A stretch of 31,752 nucleotides of DNA, taken from positions 1 through 31,752 of the forward strand of contig WTGT01000023.1 of assembly GCA_011523445.1 (NCBI GenBank). The letters are read 5' to 3'. Positions 17,604 to 24,837 of this stretch are shown piece after piece; position 1 is the stretch's first letter; each line of letters opens with the position of its first letter. Source of the stretch: Paracoccaceae bacterium. GTDB taxonomy: Bacteria; Pseudomonadota; Alphaproteobacteria; Rhodobacterales; Rhodobacteraceae. The translations under genes and the position numbers were made by a program. The notes beneath the pieces were generated by a model. That model saw only the letters and a program-made list of their open reading frames with translations, did no database searches and was not told the DNA's origin.

Positions 17604-19169
17604 ATGTCTGATAACACATCCGACAAAAATGACGATGGCGAGGAAATTGCCGAAATAATTGCAGAATCACCGCCCGAGCAGCCTGGGAAAGGCAAGCAAT
17701 CAAACAATGAGAGTAGATTGAACAGGTGGATGGATAAAATAGCCGGTTTGATCTTCAGGGCCATTGTCTTTGGACTGATTGCGGGTGGTGTTGGTGTTGC
17801 CCTGATTCTTTTGGTTCCACAACAATTCCTTCCTAGCATGCCATCAGAGGGAAATATGGAAATTTCCAGTCTCATGGAGGAAAATATTTCTGGGGTTGGT
17901 GAACAGGTTGAAGAACTGCAAACAACAGTAATTCCGGCCCTTGAGGAGCGAATAAGCGGTCTGGAGGAAAATATTTCGCAATTGAGCGGTGTTTTGGAAG
18001 AAGCAGATAGCCAAAATGCAGGCCTGGCTTCAGAGTTGAATACAATCAATGAGGTCATTGGGAACCAAACTGAACAATTGACCAGATTTAGTATAGATTT
18101 GGATACCTTGACCGGAAAACATGATGAAATCAGGAGTAAACTAGATACAACCCTGGTGGGTTTACGGGAGAGTCTGGTTGCTTTGGAGACAGATTTGGAG
18201 GTGATCGAAGCTGATAACAGGAAACTGAAGGAAGACTTTACAGCACTATCATGGTCCATGCCCATGAGTTCCAATTCTGGCTCAACAGTGAGTGGGGTTA
18301 CTGGTTCAAGTGAAAGCAATCAAGCGGCCGGGACAAATGGCCAGATGGTATTGCTGGAGGCAAGGATACAGAGAATCGGTGATAAAATTCTGGAAATTGA
18401 TGGGCTTTCAAGGAGTTTGACAATTTTGGGTGAAGAAGTGACTGATCTTCAAATGGAACTTTCTGGTTTAAGTACCAATCAGGGTTTGATGAATGAGTTG
18501 GTTGCGAATATCGAAAATGTTGGCACTCAGCTTCCTGGTTTGGAAGAGGAATTGGCTCTTTTACAGGAGCAAAACCGAATGCTTGCCAATCAGGTTGCCG
18601 AAGTAAGGGATAATACAGTGGGGCTGGAAACTGAACTGGTTGCTCTTTCCTCCCAGACGGTTGGTGAAAACTCCTTGCGAAACCTGACTTTGGTTGGAAT
18701 ACAGGCTGCTGTGGAAGCAGGTATCCCATATGCTGCAATAATTGGAGAAAGTCAAATCAACAGTTTGGAATTGCCAGCCATCATTCTTGAGTTGTCAGAA
18801 GATGGCGTTGCTACACTGTTGGAACTCCAGAATGAATTTGAAGACTTGATTACAGAGGCTTTGAAGGCTGTAGAAACAGGTGCTGAAAGCGGATCGATTC
18901 AGGACATGGCCAGAAGTATAGTTTCTTCCCTGGTCCAGGTGAGATCCCTTACACCCAGAGAAGGAGATGATGCAGTAGCTGTATTATCCAGACTGGAAGA
19001 AAGACTGAAAAAAGGTGATCTGGAAAGTGTATTGGAGTTATATGATCAGCTTCCCCAACCGGTTCAGGTAACATTGGAAAGTTGGAAACACAAGGTACAG
19101 AACAGATTGGATTTATTGATTGCAGTGGAAGAGTCATTATCAAAGCCATTGACTGTAACAGGCCAGTAA
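17604..19169 (+). CDS. Mic60/mitofilin-like inner membrane protein
   Basis: This is a 521-residue inner membrane protein with a charged cytoplasmic N-terminus (about 1-46), one membrane segment (about 48-70) and a long periplasmic coiled coil (about 85-340, many heptad-like Leu/Glu runs). The C-terminal domain is helical and carries the mitofilin-type signature: ARSIVSSLVQVRSLTP, then EERLKKGDLESVLELYDQLP and a tail of paired helices. Alphaproteobacterial Mic60 homologues bend membranes and shape intracytoplasmic membranes, and they are encoded beside hemY. AGGA/GAG precedes the ATG. A promoter with a consensus -10 lies 76 bases upstream. It ends one base before hemY. Function is by family and context. 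Confidence 0.85.
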   Translation: MSDNTSDKNDDGEEIAEIIAESPPEQPGKGKQSNNESRLNRWMDKIAGLIFRAIVFGLIAGGVGVALILLVPQQFLPSMPSEGNMEISSLMEENISGVGEQVEELQTTVIPALEERISGLEENISQLSGVLEEADSQNAGLASELNTINEVIGNQTEQLTRFSIDLDTLTGKHDEIRSKLDTTLVGLRESLVALETDLEVIEADNRKLKEDFTALSWSMPMSSNSGSTVSGVTGSSESNQAAGTNGQMVLLEARIQRIGDKILEIDGLSRSLTILGEEVTDLQMELSGLSTNQGLMNELVANIENVGTQLPGLEEELALLQEQNRMLANQVAEVRDNTVGLETELVALSSQTVGENSLRNLTLVGIQAAVEAGIPYAAIIGESQINSLELPAIILELSEDGVATLLELQNEFEDLITEALKAVETGAESGSIQDMARSIVSSLVQVRSLTPREGDDAVAVLSRLEERLKKGDLESVLELYDQLPQPVQVTLESWKHKVQNRLDLLIAVEESLSKPLTVTGQ

Positions 19170-19170
19170 C

Positions 19171-20616
19171 ATGATTTGGTCCCTGGCAAAGATTTCCCTG
19201 TTCATACTGGCGATTGCCGCCCTAAGCATGGGGTTTGCCTATTTATTGGACCTCCAGGGCAGTGTTACCTTTGAAATTCTGGATTATGAGATAACAACCA
19301 GTCTGGTAAACCTGATTATTCTGCTCTTGATTCTTATTCCTGTAATCTGGGCAGTGTACTTCCTGTTTGGTTTGGTTTTGGCTGTTTTCAGATTTTTTGT
19401 TGGTGATGAAACTGCTTTAACCAGATACCTGAACCGTAACAAGGATAGAAAGGGTTATGAAGCCTTGGCCGAGAGCATGGTGGCAATGGCAGCAGGAGAA
19501 CCCTCGGAGGCTGCACATAAGATTGCTCTTGCGGAAAGGCATTTGAGTCGTCCGGAATTGACTGGTCTTTTGGCTGCACAATCTGCCGAACGTATGGGAA
19601 ACAAGGATAAAGCCCAGGATGTTTACAAGAAACTGCTTGGCGATGACAGGACAAGGTTTGTCGGAATCGTGGGCATATTGAAACACCGTCTTGAAGTAGG
19701 AGATACCAAAACAGCACTGCAATTGGCCAAAAAGGCCTTCGAATTGAAACCAGGCCATGAAGAAACTCAAATTATCCTTTTGCGTCTGCAAACCAGTGAA
19801 GCGGATTGGGAAGGAGTAAGGAACACTTGGAAAGCACGATTTGACCGCAAGCGAATCAGCAAGCAGGAGTATGTTCATGGTACGGCTGTAACTCTGTTTG
19901 CTGAAGGCAAAAAACTACTGAAGGAGGGAAACCAAGAGGGTTCCCTCAAGGTTTTTGAGGCCAACAAGCTTGCACCATCATTGGTGCCGGCTGCTGTTTT
20001 GGCTGCCCAGCTGAAGAATGGTGATGGCGACCATAGAAACGCCAATCGTATTTTGACCAAGGCCTGGAATCTTGAACCACATCCGGATTTGGCCCAAGCA
20101 TATACTGAGTTGGAGCCGGACGAAACTGATCAACACCGACATGAGAGGTTCAAGAAACTTATTGCCAAGACACTCATGCATCCGGAATCCAGAATGACGA
20201 TGGCTGAATTGGCGATTTCGAGAGGAGATTTCGGAGTTGCCAGTCATGAGCTGGAGAATATTCATCAGGATGATCCCACGGTTAGAACCTTTCTCATCAT
20301 GGCTGCAATTGAAAAAGGTAAAGGTTCGCCAGACCAGAATGTGAAATCATTATTGAGTAACGCCTTGACTGCACCAAGGGGAAATCAGTGGATTTGCAAC
20401 ACCTGTCAGCAAATTCACAAGGAATGGCAGCCAGTTTGTATTTCCTGTCAGGCATTTGATACATTGACCTGGCGAAGGGGAGAGGAAGAAACTACAAATC
20501 TTCCATCTTCGATAAAGCTCTTGCCACTAATAAATGAAGAGGATTTCGAAAGTGAAACCCTAATTGAAGACAATTCTGCTGATGAAATTATAAATTTAGG
20601 ATATAAATTAGGATAA
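19171..20616 (+). CDS. hemY: HemY-like inner membrane TPR protein with zinc ribbon
   Basis: This is the HemY (not protoporphyrinogen oxidase) family protein of alpha- and gammaproteobacterial heme clusters. Two membrane segments lie at about 1-25 and 43-78. A tetratricopeptide-rich region then extends through most of the rest and faces the periplasm or cytoplasm, as in the family. Near the end a four-cysteine ribbon has C409, C412, C423 and C426 in the setting W..CNTC...W..VCISC, followed by FDTLTW. An acidic low-complexity tail follows. The start lies one base after the Mic60-like stop, so translation is coupled. Its role in tetrapyrrole synthesis is still poorly defined. Confidence 0.88.
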   Translation: MIWSLAKISLFILAIAALSMGFAYLLDLQGSVTFEILDYEITTSLVNLIILLLILIPVIWAVYFLFGLVLAVFRFFVGDETALTRYLNRNKDRKGYEALAESMVAMAAGEPSEAAHKIALAERHLSRPELTGLLAAQSAERMGNKDKAQDVYKKLLGDDRTRFVGIVGILKHRLEVGDTKTALQLAKKAFELKPGHEETQIILLRLQTSEADWEGVRNTWKARFDRKRISKQEYVHGTAVTLFAEGKKLLKEGNQEGSLKVFEANKLAPSLVPAAVLAAQLKNGDGDHRNANRILTKAWNLEPHPDLAQAYTELEPDETDQHRHERFKKLIAKTLMHPESRMTMAELAISRGDFGVASHELENIHQDDPTVRTFLIMAAIEKGKGSPDQNVKSLLSNALTAPRGNQWICNTCQQIHKEWQPVCISCQAFDTLTWRRGEEETTNLPSSIKLLPLINEEDFESETLIEDNSADEIINLGYKLG

Positions 20617-20620
20617 AAGT

Positions 20621-20696
20621 GCCGGGGTAGCTCAGACGGTAGAGCGGGTCATTCGTAATGACTAGGTCGGGGGTTCAAGTCCCTTCTCCGGCACCA
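20621..20696 (+). tRNA. tRNA-Thr (anticodon CGT)
   Basis: The 76 bases fold into a full cloverleaf. The acceptor GCCGGGG pairs with CTCCGGC (one G-U), the D arm is GCTC/GAGC, and the anticodon stem GGTCA/TGACT (one G-U) has a seven-base loop with CGT at 20654-20656. The T arm is GGGGG TTCAAGT CCCTT (two G-U). The 3' CCA is encoded. It reads the ACG codon and is a target for the TsaD/TsaE modification encoded in this window. It begins 4 bases after the hemY stop, so it may be processed from the hemY transcript. A TTTT follows directly. Confidence 0.97.
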
Positions 20697-20708
20697 TTTT
20701 CCCCAAAC

Positions 20709-20867
20709 ATGACAGTTGATACCAAGCAAAGATGGATCACATTAGGAGAACTGAACGGGGTGATGGTCATGGTGAGCTGGACTTGGAGAGGCCCGAGGAT
20801 AAGGATCATTTCGGCCCGGAGGTTGAGAGAAGATGAAAAAAGAAGATATCAGGACAATGACCCTTGA
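20709..20867 (+). pseudogene. brnT: truncated BrnT-family toxin remnant
   Basis: The frame from an ATG at 20709 encodes 52 residues that match only the C-terminal half of BrnT ribonuclease toxins: QRWITLGELNG, then SWTWRGPRIRIISARR and EKRRY. A complete BrnT has about 90-100 residues and starts with a conserved region containing a KxxxNxxKHG-type segment. That half is missing, because the tRNA-Thr gene occupies the place where it should be. There is no ribosome binding site at the ATG. The end overlaps the brnA start by 35 bases, the normal operon overlap. I infer a toxin inactivated by a deletion or by recombination at the tRNA. Confidence 0.8.
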
Positions 20868-21135
20868 GGAAGCAATCCGCAACAGGGGGAAAGAAAAAAC
20901 CGACTGGGAGGCCTTGCGCCGTGAGGAGGCCGCGGGGATCGATCCCGAGCCCGACCCGGATGAGGGGGAAATCGACTGGTCGAGTATGCAGGTTACACTG
21001 CCCCGTCCCAAGCAACCCGTATCGGTACGACTGGATGCCGATGTCATTGATTATTTCAAGGCCCAGGGCAAGGACTATCAGACTCGCATGAATGCAGTTC
21101 TCCGGAGCTATATGCTGGCCCATCCGGAAGGATGA
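20833..21135 (+). CDS. brnA: BrnA-family antitoxin
   Basis: This 100-residue protein is the antitoxin partner of BrnT toxins. The C-terminal ribbon-helix-helix segment PVSVRLDADVIDYFKAQGKDY, followed by QTRMNAVLRSYM, is diagnostic. The N-terminal half is charged, as in the family, and normally wraps the toxin. BrnA dimers also bind their own operator. A ribosome binding site (GGAGG, then GAGAAG) precedes the ATG. The codons are visibly richer in G and C than those of hemY or the SDR gene, which suggests acquisition. Here it has no intact toxin partner, so it is an orphan. Expression would need read-through from hemY/tRNA-Thr or a promoter inside the remnant. Confidence 0.88.
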   Translation: MKKEDIRTMTLEEAIRNRGKEKTDWEALRREEAAGIDPEPDPDEGEIDWSSMQVTLPRPKQPVSVRLDADVIDYFKAQGKDYQTRMNAVLRSYMLAHPEG

Positions 21136-21138
21136 ACA

Positions 21139-21336
21139 AGATTAACGGTTGATTAGTTCCCGGTTTATTCGGAGTGGATTTAATGTAAAAAACAACATCA
21201 GTCCGGATTATGTTTTTCTGAATGGGGAGATCGGGTTCATCCAATAATTTGGGACACTACATTCCCATTGGCCTATACAAATAAATATTGCGACCTGGTC
21301 TTTTCCAATCAAGTGAATCCAATACTATAGATCTGA
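21139..21336. other. intergenic region after brnA
   Basis: About 200 AT-rich bases separate brnA from the convergent SDR gene. There is a weak stem-loop, GGGA 21251-21254 with TCCC 21263-21266, whose arms could extend by CCAAT/ATTGG with a five-base bulge. No T-tract follows. I searched by eye for a copy of the tRNA-Thr 3' end that would mark an attachment site and found none. No open frame with a ribosome binding site is evident. Confidence 0.4.
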
Positions 21337-22164
21337 TCAGGACCAACGGATTCTGTCCAGATCACCATCAAATTCAGCACTGCTGAAAGTTCCTCCCTGG
21401 AAATTATCCCCAATCGCATCAGGTCCGGTTTCCTTTTGGTTTGTCATGGCATGAACCACATGATCTTCAGCCTTGTGCCTAGGCCGATACCCTAGACGAA
21501 AGGCAGGTCCATTGTCCCAGAAACTCCTGTCATTCTGGGAACAGCCAAAAACGATTTCATTGTGCAGGTTGGGGTGTTCCAACCCAATTCGTATCAACTG
21601 AAACAGATCCTCGATATGTATCCACATGGAAAGGCGTCGTAAATCCAAGGGTTTATCTGCTACATTACCGATCCTGATTGATAAGCACCTCATTCCATGC
21701 TTGTCGGCATAAAGGGAACATAAGGCCTCACCAAAGGCCTTGGAAAGTCCATAACGGGAATCCGGCCTGACTTTGGAATCAACACAAATACGTCGATTAC
21801 GGGAATACATTCCGATGGCATGGTTGGAAGAGGCAAAGACCACGCGCTTTACACCAGCCTGGCGTGCTGCTTCCATCAGGGTAAACAAACCCTGAATGTT
21901 GCAGTGATTTACCGTCTCCCAATCACCCTCAACCGATTGTCCCCCCAAATGAACAATGGCATCCACACCCTTGCAGATATCATCCATGGCATTCTTGTCC
22001 ACAAGATCAGCTTTTTGAAATGATTCTCTATCTGCAAGATCGGTAATTTCCTGCAAATCGCTAAGAATCATACGCGAATAACGTGATAAGAGGAGAGGGC
22101 GGAGCCGTGTTCCGATATCACCTGCTGCACCAGTTAGCAAAACGGTTTTGTTAATTTCGGTCAA
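21337..22164 (-). CDS. uronate-dehydrogenase-like extended SDR
   Basis: This is an NAD-dependent epimerase/dehydratase-family oxidoreductase. The Rossmann loop TGAAGDIG is at 11-18. The catalytic set is S112/S113, Y138 and K142 in SSNHAIGMY and RYGLSKAFGE. The VHLGGQSVEGDWE stretch and SSNH motif resemble uronate dehydrogenases, which oxidise glucuronate or galacturonate to the aldarolactone. The start is a TTG at 22164, preceded by AAAGGG; no ATG occurs in frame before the Rossmann loop. No other uronate catabolism gene is nearby, so substrate is uncertain. At 275 residues it has the length of the group. It converges on brnA and sits downstream of ubiB, 58 bases away. Confidence 0.8.
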   Translation of the reverse strand: MTEINKTVLLTGAAGDIGTRLRPLLLSRYSRMILSDLQEITDLADRESFQKADLVDKNAMDDICKGVDAIVHLGGQSVEGDWETVNHCNIQGLFTLMEAARQAGVKRVVFASSNHAIGMYSRNRRICVDSKVRPDSRYGLSKAFGEALCSLYADKHGMRCLSIRIGNVADKPLDLRRLSMWIHIEDLFQLIRIGLEHPNLHNEIVFGCSQNDRSFWDNGPAFRLGYRPRHKAEDHVVHAMTNQKETGPDAIGDNFQGGTFSSAEFDGDLDRIRWS

Positions 22165-22222
22165 AATCTACCCTTTCTGAATTGTTGATCATCGATTAAT
22201 TGATTTAACCGTAATTTTGCCA

Positions 22223-23749
22223 TCAATTTGTAAGTATGTAAACACCTAGGATTGAAGCAAGAATACCGATTAGAATGCCTACGAACACACTTTTTGTTTC
22301 AAAAAATGATGAATTAGGTTCAACGGATTCAAGATTGTTTGAGATTTTATTCAGTAGTTCAGGAAGCTGTGGGGGTACATTTGACAGTATCTTGATTGTT
22401 TTCATGGTATCTTTGAATACTGCTACCGGCCCGACATGTTTGCGGATGTAGTCTTCAACAACAGGCTTTGATGCGTCCCACATATTGAGTTTTGGATTCA
22501 AGCTTCGGGCAACGCCTTCGATGACAACCATTGTTCTTTGCAGCAAGATCAACTCGGTACGTGTTTCCATTCCAAATCGCTCGGTTACCTCAAACAGGTG
22601 ACTCAATAATCGACCCATGGAAATATGGCTGGCATCCATGCCCAGAATGGGTTCGGTTACAGATCTCAGGGCCTGGGCAAAATCATCCAAATCCTGATCG
22701 GGTGGCACATAACCTGCTTCAAAATGCACTTCGGCAACCCTGTGATAATCCTGATTGATGAAACCATAGAGTATTTCGGCATAGACTCTTCTGGTATAGG
22801 TGTTGATTCTACCCATGATACCAAAATCAAGGGTAATGATTTCCCCCAACTCGTTAACCTTAAGGTTTCCAGGATGCTGATCGGCATGGAAAAAACCATC
22901 TCTGAGTGCCTGCTGGAGGAAAAGCTGGATTAACCTTGTCGATAATGACTCAAGATCATGGCCGGCATTTCTCAGTTCTTCAATATCGTTGATATTTATC
23001 CCCTCGGCCCAGTCCATAGTAAGGACATGCTTGCTTGAAAATTCCCAATGAATCTTGGGAACGATAATTCCTTCATCTTCTTTGGTGGTGGAAGCAAATT
23101 CATCAGCGGCAGAAGCTTCCAAGCGCAAATCCAATTCTCTTAATACAACCCCTTCAAAATGTTCAACAACCGCATGAGGCCTTAACCTTCGGGAAGCTGG
23201 CGAAAGTGATTTAATCAACCAGGCAGCAAGGTAAAATGCATCCACATCCCGTTGAAAAGCCCTCTCGACTTTGGGTCTCAGAACCTTGACTGCTACCGGT
23301 TTACCCGAATCCCGCAGTATAGCCTTGTGTACCTGGGCAATGGATGCTGCAGCAATAGGTTCACTGAAATCGGAAAATATCTCATCTACCTTGACTCCAA
23401 GTTCGGATTCAATTGATTTTATGGCAATTTTCCTTGGAAAAGGTGGTAATCCATCAAGCAGGACCTGAAGTTCCGCTGCCAATTCAACACCTACAATATC
23501 GGGCCTAGTCGAAAGAGTTTGACCAAACTTGATATATGCAGGTCCCAACGCCGTCAGGGCTCTGGCTACCGGAGGGAGATCCTTATTCCCTTTCAACCCG
23601 AAAGGCAGGAAAGGGATTCCCAGAAAGCGGGCCAGAAATCTTAAATTTGGATGGATGTCCAGAAAATTCAAAGCAATTGTCATTGCTCCTGTTCTCTGGA
23701 ATGTCGCACCTGTCCTTATCAGGCGAAATATCTTATGCGGACCACGCAT
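22223..23749 (-). CDS. ubiB: ubiquinone biosynthesis kinase-like protein UbiB
   Basis: UbiB is an atypical ABC1/ADCK kinase-like ATPase at the inner membrane that supports ubiquinone synthesis, perhaps by extracting lipid precursors. The family motif KFGQ is at 74-77 in IKFGQTLSTRPD. The nucleotide lysine lies in VAVKVLRP, the catalytic loop is HADQHPGNLKV and the metal motif is LDFGIMG. A hydrophobic C-terminal membrane segment covers about 485-506. The 508 residues are typical. The ATG lies 3 bases after the ubiE stop, so the two are co-transcribed and probably translationally coupled. Confidence 0.95.
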   Translation of the reverse strand: MRGPHKIFRLIRTGATFQRTGAMTIALNFLDIHPNLRFLARFLGIPFLPFGLKGNKDLPPVARALTALGPAYIKFGQTLSTRPDIVGVELAAELQVLLDGLPPFPRKIAIKSIESELGVKVDEIFSDFSEPIAAASIAQVHKAILRDSGKPVAVKVLRPKVERAFQRDVDAFYLAAWLIKSLSPASRRLRPHAVVEHFEGVVLRELDLRLEASAADEFASTTKEDEGIIVPKIHWEFSSKHVLTMDWAEGININDIEELRNAGHDLESLSTRLIQLFLQQALRDGFFHADQHPGNLKVNELGEIITLDFGIMGRINTYTRRVYAEILYGFINQDYHRVAEVHFEAGYVPPDQDLDDFAQALRSVTEPILGMDASHISMGRLLSHLFEVTERFGMETRTELILLQRTMVVIEGVARSLNPKLNMWDASKPVVEDYIRKHVGPVAVFKDTMKTIKILSNVPPQLPELLNKISNNLESVEPNSSFFETKSVFVGILIGILASILGVYILTN

Positions 23750-23752
23750 GGA

Positions 23753-24508
23753 CTAGATTTTCCATCCCGAGTGAATGGCTACGACCCCAAAGGATAGATT
23801 GCGGTAACGGATATTTTCAAATCCGGTTTCTGCCATCAATTCCTTCAATTCTTCCTGTCCCGGAAACTTTCTGATGCTTTCAACCAAATACTGATAACTG
23901 TCCACGTCGCTTGCAATAATACCCCCCAACTTGGGAATTACCTTGAAAGAATAGCTGTCATAGAGTTGTCTGAGACTTTCATTGGGCACATTGCTGAATT
24001 CGAGAACGAGCAGTCTGCCGCCCAACTTCAATACCCGGTAGATTTCCTTCAAGGCATTGGTGTAATTGCGAAAATTGCGTAACCCGAAACCGATGGTGCA
24101 ATAATCAAACTGGTTGTCCTTGAAGGGAAGTTGTAATCCGTCACCAACAATCCATGAAACAGGTTGGTTGGTACTGCCAAGACCAATTTTATTTCTGCCC
24201 TCAAAAATCATGTCCGGTGTCAGGTCTACAACATGAACATCCACTCCAGCATTGCGTTTAAGAATCCTCTTCGCAATATCACCTGTACCCCCGGCCAAAT
24301 CCAGACAACTGGTTTTAACCTGTGGTGCCATCCAGTCGACCAAAGCATCCTTCCACACCCTGTGAATGCCGAAGGACATGGTATCATTCATGATATCATA
24401 TTTTGATGAAACACTGGAAAAGACCTCTTTGACCAGTCCGGTTTTTTCTTGTTCGGTTACCGTTCGGTATCCAAAACTTATATTATCCTGATGGGTATTT
24501 TCGATCAT
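23753..24508 (-). CDS. ubiE: demethylmenaquinone/2-polyprenyl-benzoquinol C-methyltransferase UbiE
   Basis: UbiE is the SAM-dependent C-methyltransferase of ubiquinone (and menaquinone) synthesis. The family start SFGYRTV, then KYDIMNDTMSFGIHRVWK, the SAM loop LDLAGGTGDIA, the post-I segment VVDLTPDMI and GFGLRNF are all visible. The frame extends upstream to a TTG at 24565, but I use the ATG at 24508 because it gives 251 residues and an N-terminus collinear with E. coli UbiE. Neither start has a strong ribosome binding site. Its product SAH is the substrate of AhcY. It is divergent from the thiamine importer operon. Confidence 0.95.
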   Translation of the reverse strand: MIENTHQDNISFGYRTVTEQEKTGLVKEVFSSVSSKYDIMNDTMSFGIHRVWKDALVDWMAPQVKTSCLDLAGGTGDIAKRILKRNAGVDVHVVDLTPDMIFEGRNKIGLGSTNQPVSWIVGDGLQLPFKDNQFDYCTIGFGLRNFRNYTNALKEIYRVLKLGGRLLVLEFSNVPNESLRQLYDSYSFKVIPKLGGIIASDVDSYQYLVESIRKFPGQEELKELMAETGFENIRYRNLSFGVVAIHSGWKI

Positions 24509-24628
24509 GAGGTATTTATTTTGATGATTGGTTTGAAATATAGGATTAGTAGCGATTTTTACCAATCATTTACCATCCTTTGGATTTCTTGCAAGGGTTA
24601 GATTGTCTGGATAGATGTTCAATTTCTT

Positions 24629-24652
24629 TATCCGGTGGAACAAAACCGGATA
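24629..24652. repeat. 8-bp inverted repeat upstream of the thi promoter
   Basis: TATCCGGT at 24629-24636 and ACCGGATA at 24645-24652 are perfect inverted copies with an 8-base gap. The repeat lies in the ubiE/thiB divergent gap, 7 bases before the candidate -35 of the thi promoter. It could be a dimeric repressor or activator site, or a hairpin in the leader of the ubiE transcript. No regulator can be named. Confidence 0.45.
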
Positions 24653-24658
24653 TTTCAG

Positions 24659-24687
24659 TTGATTTTGAAAACAAATTGAATTATTTT
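24659..24687 (+). promoter_or_regulatory. candidate sigma70 promoter of the thiBPQ operon
   Basis: TTGATT at 24659-24664 and TATTTT at 24682-24687 are separated by 17 bases. Transcription would begin near 24694, at the 5' edge of the TPP riboswitch, which is what a leader-controlled operon needs. The hexamers are only partial matches to consensus. Confidence 0.45.
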
Positions 24688-24694
24688 AACGATA

Positions 24695-24784
24695 GTTCTC
24701 TCGGGGAGCCATTCGGCTGAGAGGTATCATGTACCGACCCGTTGAACCTGATCCGGTTAATACCGGCGTAGGGATTGAGGAGCT
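24695..24784 (+). ncRNA. TPP riboswitch (THI element)
   Basis: The conserved core is complete and in order: CGGGGAGCC, GGCTGAGAGG, GACCCGTTGAACCTGATC, the variable CCGG/CCGG hairpin strand with GGTTAATACC, and GCGTAGGGA. A short P1 can form between TCTC near 24697 and GAGGAG near 24777-24782. It binds thiamine pyrophosphate and turns off the downstream operon, here thiB-thiP-thiQ. The first gene starts 53 bases later, at 24838. I see no strong terminator with a T-tract in between, so control is more likely at translation. Confidence 0.96.
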
Positions 24785-24837
24785 CATTAAACCCCAACCC
24801 TTCCTTGATACTACGCCACAGACAAAAGAGTTGTTTT

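Noticed and set aside
20700..21340. Integrated element using the tRNA-Thr 3' end as an attachment site
   Set aside because: No integrase and no second copy of the tRNA 3' end was found downstream. The remnant may be mobile in origin, but no element boundary can be shown.
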